A stretch of 64,000 nucleotides of DNA from contig NZ_AJLG01000002.1 in assembly GCF_000258495.1 (NCBI RefSeq), forward strand, positions 1 through 64,000, given 5' to 3'. Each line of letters begins with the position of its first letter. The first letter of the stretch is position 1. Of this stretch, positions 54,233-61,901 are shown one piece after another. This DNA is from Pedobacter agri PB92. GTDB lineage: Bacteria > Bacteroidota > Bacteroidia > Sphingobacteriales > Sphingobacteriaceae. The notes under the pieces are model-generated. The model made no database searches and was not told where the DNA came from. It saw only the letters and a program-made list of their open reading frames with translations. The translations under genes were made by a program, and so were the position numbers.

Positions 54233-54710
54233 TTACTTTTTAAAATGTTTATTCGTTTTTAATTTTGATTCGTTTAATTCTTTCGCCACGTCTATGGAGT
54301 GTGAGCAATGAATATCGGCCTCTTTTTTGGCAAGTGTAGCAATCGTAACATAAAATTTATGCAATTGATCCAATTCACTTTCGCTCAGATCCTCTATGTC
54401 AACCATTCGATTACTCGCTCCTTGTTGAGCCGCTATAAGTTCATTTAATTTTAACTGAATTGCCTTTCCGTCTTTATTTTGTGCTTTCTGGATTAAAAAC
54501 ACTATCAAAAAGGTAATAATCGTTGTACCTGTATTAATGACCAGTTGCCAGGTTTCTGAATAATGAAAAACCGGACCCGTTACCGCCCAGATCACTACAA
54601 TAGCTGTAGCCGCAATAAACGCAACTGAACTGCCTGTAAACTTTGTTGCAGCATTGGCGAATTTCTCAAAAAAAATTATTTTTCTTGATATGGTTTTTCG
54701 ATTTTGTCAT
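54233..54710 (-). pseudogene. Low-affinity iron permease family-like protein, split by a frameshift
   Basis: Family PF04120-like membrane protein. The intact frame from 54595 gives IWAVTGPVFHYSETWQLVIN, then IITFLIVFLIQKAQNKDGKA, but lacks the N-terminal helix. Reading further upstream the family start reappears in another frame: MTKSKNHIKKNNFF, broken, then EKFANAATKFTGSSVAFIAA leading into AIVVIWAVTG. The break is a run of eight A at 54668-54675 (T on the coding strand); seven restores an uninterrupted 158-residue protein starting at 54710. Two helices, normal family length. Substrate role is unproven. Over-called homopolymer is the likeliest cause. Confidence 0.78.
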
Positions 54711-54743
54711 CACAATATTTGATTAAATATAATGATAAACAAA

Positions 54744-54784
54744 CAAAAGCGCCATCGGTTTTTTACCAATGGCGCTTTTGTTTT
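54744..54784 (-). terminator. Hairpin terminator downstream of the aldolase gene
   Basis: CAAAAGCGCCAT / ATGGCGCTTTTG with extra GGT/ACC pairing around a T-rich loop. T-rich sequence follows on both strands. It lies 61 bases beyond the aldolase stop (minus strand). Confidence 0.8.
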
Positions 54785-54844
54785 TCAATTAAAAAGTTTA
54801 AAATTTAGCGAGTTGCAACATTACAAACTCCTAACAATTTAACC

Positions 54845-55924
54845 TTATAATTTATCGTTTGCGTTGATGCAGTTTAAATCTTCAAATGCAAGTGTTAAAC
54901 GCTTAACAAATGCTTCTTCAGCTTTACGCAACCAAACACGTGGATCATAATATTTTTTATTTGGTTTATCATCACCATCAGGGTTACCAATTTGACCTTG
55001 AAGATAAGCCTCATTCTTTTTATAATATTCTAAAATTCCTTCCCAAAATGCCCACTGCATATCGGTATCGATGTTCATTTTGATCGCACCGTAAGAAATT
55101 GCTTCTCTGATTTCTTCCTGAGAAGAACCTGAACCACCGTGGAAAACGAAATTGATAGGCTTCTCAGCAGTTAAGCTGAATTTTTCTTTGATAAAATCCT
55201 GAGAATTTTTCAAAATAACTGGCTGTAATTTCACATTACCTGGTTTGTAAACACCGTGTACATTACCAAATGCCGCAGCAACTGTAAAACGTGGAGAAAC
55301 TTTGCTCAATTCTTCGTAAGCATAAGCAACTTCACTTGGTTGCGTATATAATTTTGAACTGTCTACATCGCTGTTATCAACACCATCTTCCTCACCACCA
55401 GTAACACCAAGTTCAATTTCGATAGTCATGTTCATCTTCGCCATGCGCTCGAAATACTTTGCAGAAATTTCCATGTTTTCTTCGATTGGCTCTTCCGATA
55501 AATCAAGCATGTGTGAAGAAAATAACGGTTTTCCTGTTTCAGCGAAGAATTTTTCACCATGATCTAAAAGGCCATCAATCCAAGGCAACAATTTTTTAGC
55601 GGCGTGGTCAGTATGTAAAACCACGGCAACACCATAATGTTCTGCCAATAAATGTACATGTTTAGCTGCCGATACAGCACCTAAAATACATGCCTGTAAT
55701 TTCTCATTATCTAAAGATTTACCTGCGTAAAATTGCGCACCACCATTTGATAATTGAATCATAACAGGCGAATTTACTGCCTTAGCAGTTTCCAATACCG
55801 CGTTAACCGTATTTGTACCGGTTACGTTTACTGCTGGTAAAGCAAACTGATGTTTTTTAGCCTGCTCAAACAATTCTTGAACGGCATCTCCGTAAATTAC
55901 GCCTTTGTAGCCTTTTAAACTCAT
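54845..55924 (-). CDS. fbaA: Class II fructose-bisphosphate aldolase
   Basis: 359 residues, matching the long class II (FbaA) type. Reversible aldol cleavage of fructose 1,6-bisphosphate in glycolysis and gluconeogenesis. Metal/substrate motifs: VVLHTDHAAKKLLPWIDGL (zinc His and catalytic Asp), GVTGGEEDGVDNSDV, NVHGVYKPGNVKLQP and FVFHGGSGSSQEEI (His and phosphate loop), NIDTDMQWAFWEG. The starting ATG is followed by SLKGYKGVIYGDAVQELF. Divergent from accD. Confidence 0.96.
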   Translation of the reverse strand: MSLKGYKGVIYGDAVQELFEQAKKHQFALPAVNVTGTNTVNAVLETAKAVNSPVMIQLSNGGAQFYAGKSLDNEKLQACILGAVSAAKHVHLLAEHYGVAVVLHTDHAAKKLLPWIDGLLDHGEKFFAETGKPLFSSHMLDLSEEPIEENMEISAKYFERMAKMNMTIEIELGVTGGEEDGVDNSDVDSSKLYTQPSEVAYAYEELSKVSPRFTVAAAFGNVHGVYKPGNVKLQPVILKNSQDFIKEKFSLTAEKPINFVFHGGSGSSQEEIREAISYGAIKMNIDTDMQWAFWEGILEYYKKNEAYLQGQIGNPDGDDKPNKKYYDPRVWLRKAEEAFVKRLTLAFEDLNCINANDKL

Positions 55925-56269
55925 CTCTTGTTAATTTTATTAAGTCCGAAGTTAAAAAAAAAATTAACATTACAAGCTTTTGTAACAACAGAATTATTTG
56001 CCTTACAACCAAATAAGGGCTATTTAGTGTAAATAGCACATTATCCTTAGTGTAAAAAACACACACTTCTGGAAATAAACAAATCTCAACAATCAATTTC
56101 AAACCGTACAAAGCACCAAGCCCATCTGCTAACTGAAATTTGAGTATTACTTATAATAGTTTGATCATTGAGATTTGATAACTGGTCATTCTTTGTATTT
56201 GATCATTGGTAATTCTTTATCTTAATTATATTTTTCGTTTCTTTGCAATCCAATTCTTTAAAAAATTAT
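55925..56269. promoter_or_regulatory. Divergent regulatory region between fbaA and accD
   Basis: 345 bases. It contains two pairs of short direct repeats: TTAGTGTAAA at 56024 and 56047 (23-base spacing), and TTTGATCATTG at 56161 and 56199 (38-base spacing), with a third degenerate copy between the latter. TTTCTTTG at 56238-56245 is a weak -7 element for accD. No gene. The repeats may bind a regulator, but that is inference. Confidence 0.45.
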
Positions 56270-57115
56270 ATGGCTTGGTTTAAGAGAGAAAATAAAGGTA
56301 TCATTACCACCACCGAAGAGAAGAAAGAAGCACCCGATGGTGTGTGGAATAAGTGTCCAAATTGTAAAAAACCGCTTCATCAGGCAGAACTTCAGGAGAA
56401 CAAATATGTTTGCCATTACTGCAACTATCACCTGAGAGTAGGTTCTAAAGAATATTTTGAAGTTTTATTTGACAACAACGAGTTTAAGGAACTTTTCGCT
56501 AACCTTACGTCAGGCGATCCATTAAATTTCAACGATAATAAACCTTACACTGATAGAATTATTGAAAGCCAGGCCAAAACTGGCTTAAAGGATGCAATCA
56601 GATCGGGTGTAGGTAAAATTGAGGGGCAGGATATTGTAATCGCCTGTATGGATTTTGCATTTATCGGGGGCTCAATGGGTTCGGTAGTAGGAGAAAAAAT
56701 TGCCCGCTCAATCGATTATAGCATTAAACATAAAATTCCATTCCTGATGATTTCAAAATCAGGTGGTGCCCGAATGATGGAAGCTGCATTCTCATTAATG
56801 CAAATGGCTAAAACATCGGCGAAACTTGCATTATTGAGTCAGGCTAAAATTCCTTATATTTCTTTATTAACAGATCCTACAACTGGTGGTGTTACTGCTT
56901 CTTATGCTATGCTTGGTGATATCAACATTGCAGAACCAGGCGCATTAATTGGTTTTGCAGGACCAAGGGTTATTAAAGAAACCATTAAAAAAGATTTACC
57001 GAAAGGTTTCCAAACTTCTGAATTCGTATTAGAACACGGCTTCCTTGATTTTATTGTAGATAGAAGAGCCATGAAAGCTAAATTAGGTGCTTTTATTAAA
57101 ATGATGAACAATTAA
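56270..57115 (+). CDS. accD: Acetyl-CoA carboxylase carboxyltransferase subunit beta
   Basis: 281 residues from ATG at 56270; a TTG 9 codons upstream lies in the promoter. The N-terminal zinc ribbon has the four cysteines [10 protein letters not shown] and [10 protein letters not shown]. The carboxyltransferase domain has the crotonase-type core: [66 protein letters not shown]. With AccA it transfers CO2 from biotin to acetyl-CoA, the first step of fatty-acid synthesis. Single gene with a terminator; accA is not in this window. Confidence 0.96.
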   Translation: MAWFKRENKGIITTTEEKKEAPDGVWNKCPNCKKPLHQAELQENKYVCHYCNYHLRVGSKEYFEVLFDNNEFKELFANLTSGDPLNFNDNKPYTDRIIESQAKTGLKDAIRSGVGKIEGQDIVIACMDFAFIGGSMGSVVGEKIARSIDYSIKHKIPFLMISKSGGARMMEAAFSLMQMAKTSAKLALLSQAKIPYISLLTDPTTGGVTASYAMLGDINIAEPGALIGFAGPRVIKETIKKDLPKGFQTSEFVLEHGFLDFIVDRRAMKAKLGAFIKMMNN

Positions 57116-57184
57116 GCTGCTTGGTTAGTTCATTAGTCACGTTCATTTGAACAGTAGATTAATAGCACTTGAGGTATAATATAG

Positions 57185-57232
57185 AAAGCTGGGCTTAAAT
57201 AATTTTGGTTATTTTAAGTCCAGCTTTTTTGT
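57185..57232 (+). terminator. Intrinsic terminator after accD
   Basis: AAAGCTGGGCTTAAA pairs with TTTAAGTCCAGCTTT (one G-U pair) around an AT-rich loop, followed by a T-run. Confidence 0.85.
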
Positions 57233-57290
57233 TTAGGGATTAGAAGTAAACTTCATTTCAACAGGAAAGCCACTCCCATTCACTAATAGA

Positions 57291-57323
57291 TTGGAACTTT
57301 AAGTTACATTTTACTTACTTTTG
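57291..57323 (+). promoter_or_regulatory. Promoter for the acyl-CoA thioesterase gene
   Basis: TTG at 57291 and TACTTTTG at 57316-57323, 22 bases apart, match the Bacteroidota TTG / TAnnTTTG pattern. The ATG at 57333 lies 9 bases beyond, so the leader is minimal. The frame start at 57321 would lie inside the promoter. Confidence 0.6.
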
Positions 57324-57332
57324 CGCTCGAAT

Positions 57333-57854
57333 ATGAGTCTGAAAAAGAAATTTGCCAAAGAGAGTTTTACCATTATGAATGAATTGGTATTGCCTAACGA
57401 TACCAATACGCTGAATAATCTGATGGGTGGCCGGTTACTCCACTGGATGGATATCGCCGCAGCCATTTCAGCTCAAAAACATTGTAACCGCATTGTAGTT
57501 ACCGCTTCAGTAGATAATGTTTCTTTTAAACATCCCATAAAACTTGGCGATGTCATTACCATTGAGGCTAAAGTAACCAGGGCTTTCAATACATCAGTCG
57601 AAGTTCGTTTAGATGTTTGGGCTGAAAATATTCCGAGTGGTGCCCGCCAGAAAAGTAATGAGGCTTACTACACTTTTGTTGCATTTGATCAAAGCGCCAG
57701 AACGATACCTGTTCCTGAATTAATACCTGAAACACCTGAAGAAATCGATCTGTTTGACGGTGCTTTAAGACGCAGGCAATTGCGACTGGTTTTGGGCGGC
57801 AAGATGCACCCAGATGATGCCAGTGAATTGAAAGCGCTCTTCTTTAAAGCATAA
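57333..57854 (+). CDS. Acyl-CoA thioesterase, hotdog fold
   Basis: 173 residues from ATG at 57333. One hotdog domain of the YciA/ACOT type: LPNDTNTLNNLMGGRLLHWMD (catalytic Asn/Asp region), SVDNVSFKHPIKLGDVITIE, TSVEVRLDVWAENI. The C-terminal helical extension (PELIPETPEEIDLFDGALRR) is common in Bacteroidota homologues. It hydrolyses acyl-CoA to free acid and CoA; chain preference unknown. Its own promoter, upstream of an antiporter gene. Confidence 0.88.
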   Translation: MSLKKKFAKESFTIMNELVLPNDTNTLNNLMGGRLLHWMDIAAAISAQKHCNRIVVTASVDNVSFKHPIKLGDVITIEAKVTRAFNTSVEVRLDVWAENIPSGARQKSNEAYYTFVAFDQSARTIPVPELIPETPEEIDLFDGALRRRQLRLVLGGKMHPDDASELKALFFKA

Positions 57855-57924
57855 TTTTTACAAAAAACTTCTTGGTGCTTAAAAGGTTTATTTTATTTTA
57901 GCAATTCATCATTCGCTCGAAATT

Positions 57925-59112
57925 ATGACTACATACACCATTCTGATTATTTTAAGCGGATTAGTAATTTTCTCTTATCTGTTTGATTTAGTGGCGAGTA
58001 AAACTAAAATACCATCTGTTTTACTATTGCTATTGCTAGGTATTGGCCTTAGGTTTTTGGTAGAATACCTGAATATCCACACTTTCAATTTTTTGTCTAT
58101 TTTACCTACACTTGGCACCGTAGGATTGATTCTGATTGTATTTGAAGGATCGCTGGAACTAAAATATGACCAGAATAAAAATAAAATTATTAAGAGTGCA
58201 TTTTTCTCAGCACTTACGATTCTGTTGGGCACAGCAACATTAATAACGGTTATTATCTATCAGATTTCTCACAAAGATTTATATACCTGCATTGCCAATG
58301 CGATCCCTTTTAGCGTAATTAGTTCGGCCATCGCTATTCCATCTGCAGCGGCATTGAGTGGAAAAGACAAGGAGTTTGTCGTTTATGAATCTTCCTTTTC
58401 CGACATCCTGGGGATCATTATTTTTAACTTTGCCATAACCAATCATTCCATTACAACTTCGGCCTTTATTGGTCTTGGATTAAGCACCTTTTTAATTATT
58501 TTATTGTCAGCAATAGCCTGTGTAGTGTTACTCTATATTATGGGTAGATTGGTGCATCATATTAAATTCTTCCTGATCATCTCGATCTTAATATTAGTTT
58601 ATGCGATCGGACAATCCTATCACTTATCGTCGCTTGTTTTAATATTGAGCACAGGTTTGTTTTTAAATAATGCTGATGCCATACAGAATTTATGGTTTAG
58701 AAGTATATTTTTATACAAAAATTTATCTGCTGATTTATCTCAACTCTACCAGTTATCTGCCGAGAGTGCGTTTATTTTACGCACATTCTTCTTTGTTATT
58801 TTCGGTTTTACCATGAATGTTCAGGAGTTAAATGATCTACCTATCATAGGAAATGGTTTATTCATTTTAGCTTCAATTTATGTGATCAGAATATTTTTTC
58901 TCAAAATTTTCAAGAAAGATTCAATTGCACCCATCCTGTATATTGCTCCGAGGGGATTGATTAGCATACTGTTGTACTTTAACTTGCCAGCTTCCTTAAA
59001 AATACCTCAGGTAGGCACCTCTTTTTTGTTTCTGGTAGTACTGGGATCAAGCCTGGTAATGACCTTAGGCATTGCCTTTAGTAAGCGGAAAGTGGAAGAA
59101 ACTACGGCATAA
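57925..59112 (+). CDS. Cation:proton antiporter (CPA family)
   Basis: 395 residues with about 11-12 transmembrane segments. Beginning ILIILSGLVIFSYLFDLVAS, with KTKIPSVLLLLLLGIGL and GTVGLILIVFEGSLELKY, which is the NhaP/CPA1-type core (normally glutamate/Asp in the unwound helix; here FEGSLEL). Later SSFSDILGIIIFNFA, ending APRGLISILLYF. Na+/H+ or K+/H+ exchange is likely; exact ion unknown. No TrkA-type C-terminal domain. 70 bases downstream of the thioesterase gene. Confidence 0.85.
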   Translation: MTTYTILIILSGLVIFSYLFDLVASKTKIPSVLLLLLLGIGLRFLVEYLNIHTFNFLSILPTLGTVGLILIVFEGSLELKYDQNKNKIIKSAFFSALTILLGTATLITVIIYQISHKDLYTCIANAIPFSVISSAIAIPSAAALSGKDKEFVVYESSFSDILGIIIFNFAITNHSITTSAFIGLGLSTFLIILLSAIACVVLLYIMGRLVHHIKFFLIISILILVYAIGQSYHLSSLVLILSTGLFLNNADAIQNLWFRSIFLYKNLSADLSQLYQLSAESAFILRTFFFVIFGFTMNVQELNDLPIIGNGLFILASIYVIRIFFLKIFKKDSIAPILYIAPRGLISILLYFNLPASLKIPQVGTSFLFLVVLGSSLVMTLGIAFSKRKVEETTA

Positions 59113-59113
59113 A

Positions 59114-59155
59114 AAACCACAAGCAATTTCACACTTATGAAATTGCTTGTGGTTT
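59114..59155. terminator. Bidirectional terminator between antiporter and EVE genes
   Basis: Perfect 18-bp inverted repeat AAACCACAAGCAATTTCA with TGAAATTGCTTGTGGTTT and a 6-base loop. AT-rich flanks on both sides. Confidence 0.88.
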
Positions 59156-59181
59156 GCATTTTTTATGAAAATTTAAGGGAA

Positions 59182-59586
59182 CTAGCTTCCCATTTCGAGT
59201 ATTTTATCAAATTCTGTCGCTTTTAACGGCATTACCGATAAACGCCCCTGACGTATGAGCGAAATGTCGGCCAAGCTAGGTTCCGCTTTGATCTGCTCTA
59301 AAGTTACAGGCTTTTTTAAAGTTTCAACAGGGGATAAATCAACCACAACCCAGTTTTGATCATCAGTTGTCGGATCCTGATAAAATTCCTTTACCACCTT
59401 CGCAATTCCTACTACGTTTTTGCCTTCGTTACTATGATAAAAAAGCACTAAATCGCCCTCTTTCATCTCTTTCAGATTGTTTCGGGCCTGATAGTTGCGA
59501 ACGCCATCCCAAAATGTACGTCCATCTTCATTAAATTTTTCCCAACTGTATTTAAAAGGCTCTGACTTTACTAACCAATGATTCAT
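59182..59586 (-). CDS. EVE domain-containing protein
   Basis: 134 residues from ATG at 59586; an upstream in-frame start adds 8 poorly conserved residues. N-terminus MNHWLVKSEPFKYSWEKFNE and TFWDGVRNYQARNNLKEMKE, then DLVLFYHSNEGKNVVGIAKV are the EVE core, a PUA-like fold. EVE proteins are thought to bind modified bases in RNA or DNA (5-methylcytosine derivatives in some cases). No methylase next to it. Function here unproven. Confidence 0.9.
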   Translation of the reverse strand: MNHWLVKSEPFKYSWEKFNEDGRTFWDGVRNYQARNNLKEMKEGDLVLFYHSNEGKNVVGIAKVVKEFYQDPTTDDQNWVVVDLSPVETLKKPVTLEQIKAEPSLADISLIRQGRLSVMPLKATEFDKILEMGS

Positions 59587-59775
59587 TTGCTTTATTAATT
59601 TAAGTCTCAAATTTACAATTTCCGAGATAAATTAATATTTTAATTACCAACTTATCACAGCGAAAAGAGGTTTTTTTTATATAAAACATTTTACATAAAA
59701 AATGAGTTTAACTACATGCAATTAGTACTTATACTACAAATTTTTTTTTTAGATTTGATACAGTAATCCCTTTCC

Positions 59776-60141
59776 ATGAAAATAAAATATACGCTTTTAA
59801 TACTCTTGCTTTCTATTATCGGAAGCCATGTTTTTGCACAATCTCATAAAAAACTTTTGCGACAAGAAGAAGTTGCCCGGAAGGACGCTAAAAATTTTAA
59901 ATTAAGTAAATCGGACCTAAAAATATATAGAAAAGGAACAAGTGGCAGAACCTCTGATTATTTCAAGCCGAGAGTTGAAAACGTTTCAGATACTTCTTTA
60001 TTAAAAGATTCTACCTACGTTAAAACGTATCGCAACTTTGCTTATAGTAAAACCTCACACAGAAAAGGTGCGGGCGAATACGTGATCATTGCAGGAGCTA
60101 TTGTTGTACTTGCAGGAATTTCTGCACTAATTACACTTTAG
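59776..60141 (+). CDS. Hypothetical small secreted/membrane protein
   Basis: 121 residues. Signal peptide MKIKYTLLILLLSIIGSHVFAQ, then a basic, polar middle (RQEEVARKDAKNFKLSKSDL, RKGTSGRTSDYFKPRVENV) and a C-terminal helix (YVIIAGAIVVLAGISALITL) that could anchor it in the membrane. No domain recognised. Stands alone between the EVE gene and holA, divergent from the former. Function unknown. Confidence 0.72.
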   Translation: MKIKYTLLILLLSIIGSHVFAQSHKKLLRQEEVARKDAKNFKLSKSDLKIYRKGTSGRTSDYFKPRVENVSDTSLLKDSTYVKTYRNFAYSKTSHRKGAGEYVIIAGAIVVLAGISALITL

Positions 60142-60183
60142 CTTCAGGTTATGCATCATTTTTAATGAAATATTTAAAGCGCA

Positions 60184-61206
60184 TCAATGTACAATTTTAA
60201 ATACCAACTCCTTCAGCAGTTCGCCGTCGGTTACATTTCCTGAGCTATCCAACCCTTTGCTTTTCAAATCGTACTCTCTTAATAAACTCACTACCTGAAA
60301 AACTTTTCCTGTATTGTAGTTTCTTGCTGCCACTTCGTAATCTTTAATAAAAAATGGTGGTACGCCAAGTGCAGAGGCAGCATCTGCTTTATTGGGAATA
60401 TAATGGTATTTTAAAAGTTTGGTAAAATAGCCACCCAAATTAGCCAATACCATCACCGTTGGATTGGCTTTTGGATTACTCGAAAAATAATTGATGATTT
60501 TATTGCATTTCAAAACATCGCGAATGGCTAAGGCCTTTTGCAGCTCAAAAACATTATATTCCTTACTAATTCCAATATTTTTTTGAACCAGATCTGCGTT
60601 AATCGTCACGTCTTTTGGCACATTTAACATCAGCTTTTCAATTTCATTGGCGATTTTAGAAAGATCCGTTCCCAAATATTCTGCCATCAAAGCTGAAGCC
60701 TGCTGATCGATTTTATAACCTTTTTCCTTGATAAATTCTTCTATCCAGGGCACCAGCTTATAATCACGTACCGGGTCTGACTGAAAAATTAAACCGCTTT
60801 TGCTAATGGCCTTATATATCTTTTTACGTTTATCGAAGTTGGCATACTTGAAAGCCAATACCAGAATGGTACTTGGCAAAGGCTTTTCGAAATAGCTCAA
60901 TACAAATTCGGCCTCCTTACTCCCGCCGTCATCTTTTCCCCATTTTAAATCCTGCGCTTCTTTCACAATAACCACCTGATAGTCTGACATCATTGGATAA
61001 CGCTTTGCAGCACCCAAAACGGTTGCCATGTCGGTATCTTTCCCATACAAAACGGTCTGATTGAAGCCTTTTTCTGCGTCATTTAACAATTTATCTTCAA
61101 TGAAATCGGTTACCTGATCGATATAATAGGATTCTTCGCCATGCAACAAGTACACCGGTTTAAATTTCCGGGCTTTGATGTCTTTGATAATTTCGGAAGC
61201 TGTCAT
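60184..61206 (-). CDS. holA: DNA polymerase III subunit delta (clamp loader)
   Basis: 340 residues. Part of the clamp loader that places the sliding clamp on primed DNA. Characteristic stretches: KPVYLLHGEESYYIDQVTDF at the N-terminus, VVIVKEAQDLKWGK, FDKRKKIYKAI, ALMAEYLGTDLSKIANEIEKLML (domain II/III) and the C-terminal AAFAL-type helices (VMVLANLGGYFTKLLKYHYI). Normal length. Divergent from the small HsdR_N-type protein gene, a pairing that recurs in Bacteroidota. Confidence 0.92.
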   Translation of the reverse strand: MTASEIIKDIKARKFKPVYLLHGEESYYIDQVTDFIEDKLLNDAEKGFNQTVLYGKDTDMATVLGAAKRYPMMSDYQVVIVKEAQDLKWGKDDGGSKEAEFVLSYFEKPLPSTILVLAFKYANFDKRKKIYKAISKSGLIFQSDPVRDYKLVPWIEEFIKEKGYKIDQQASALMAEYLGTDLSKIANEIEKLMLNVPKDVTINADLVQKNIGISKEYNVFELQKALAIRDVLKCNKIINYFSSNPKANPTVMVLANLGGYFTKLLKYHYIPNKADAASALGVPPFFIKDYEVAARNYNTGKVFQVVSLLREYDLKSKGLDSSGNVTDGELLKELVFKIVH

Positions 61207-61343
61207 TGCTGTAAAATTACAATTTAGCTTTTATGAATGGAGTAAATGTTTATAAACAATATTAACTTTGGCGCTTGTTGCTTAATTGTTCAATCGATTA
61301 ATTATTTGATTGGTAATTGGTAATTGCTTAATTACAACCAAAG

Positions 61344-61802
61344 ATGTTTAATCCTACCCCACTCAACCTTCCACCCTATCCATTTAAAATCAGCCGGAAA
61401 GATGACGTGGTTTTCATTTTTGATGAGTTAAGAAAAAAACACCTTGTACTTACCCCCGAAGAATGGGTTCGTCAGCATTTTATACAGGATTTAATAACCA
61501 ATAAAAAATTTCCCAAAACTTTAATTCAAATCGAAGGTGGACTTGTTTTAAATCAGTTACAGAAGCGCAGCGATATCCTGGTTTACAACACTGCGGGAGA
61601 AAAACTGATGTTGATTGAATGTAAGGCACCGAAAGTTAAAATCACAGCATCGGTTTTTGAACAGGCATCAAGATATAATTCCATTCATCAGGCAAAATGG
61701 ATCGTTTTAACCAATGGTTTACAACATGTGTACGCCAAAATGGATTTCGATAAGGGAAGTTTTGTTTTTACGCCTGACATGCCTGATTATCTGAATTTGT
61801 AG
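61344..61802 (+). CDS. HsdR_N-type (type I restriction N-terminal domain) nuclease-like protein
   Basis: 152 residues. A stand-alone PD-(D/E)xK-type domain like the nuclease part of HsdR: EEWVRQHFIQDLITNKKFPK, then QKRSDILVYNTAGEKLMLIE with CKAP, where the Asp of RSDI and the Glu/Lys of IECK form the catalytic triad. Helicase and specificity subunits are absent, so it is not a restriction system. It lies head to head with holA. Homologues sit beside holA in other Bacteroidota, so a repair role is conceivable but unproven. Confidence 0.85.
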   Translation: MFNPTPLNLPPYPFKISRKDDVVFIFDELRKKHLVLTPEEWVRQHFIQDLITNKKFPKTLIQIEGGLVLNQLQKRSDILVYNTAGEKLMLIECKAPKVKITASVFEQASRYNSIHQAKWIVLTNGLQHVYAKMDFDKGSFVFTPDMPDYLNL

Positions 61803-61901
61803 TTAGGTTCCGGCCCACCTTGAAGCCTATCCTTTCATCCTGAGGTAGAAAAGATCTGCCTCCGATGAAACAGATCGCTGGTGCCTCAGTATGATCATAA
61901 C
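61803..61901. repeat. Dispersed palindromic repeat between convergent genes
   Basis: TCATCCTGAGGTAGAAAAGATCTG and later CAGATCGCTGGTGCCTCAGT then ATGATC form inverted arms (CTGAGG / CCTCAG; GATCTG / CAGATC; ATCC / ATGAT) around CCTCCGATGAAA at 61836-61892. Same repeat class as at 42541 (ACCGATGAAACAGATGC). Serves as the only structure between the stops. Confidence 0.6.

Noticed and set aside
61344-61802. Restriction-modification system
   Set aside because: Only an HsdR_N-like domain is present; no methylase, specificity subunit or helicase.
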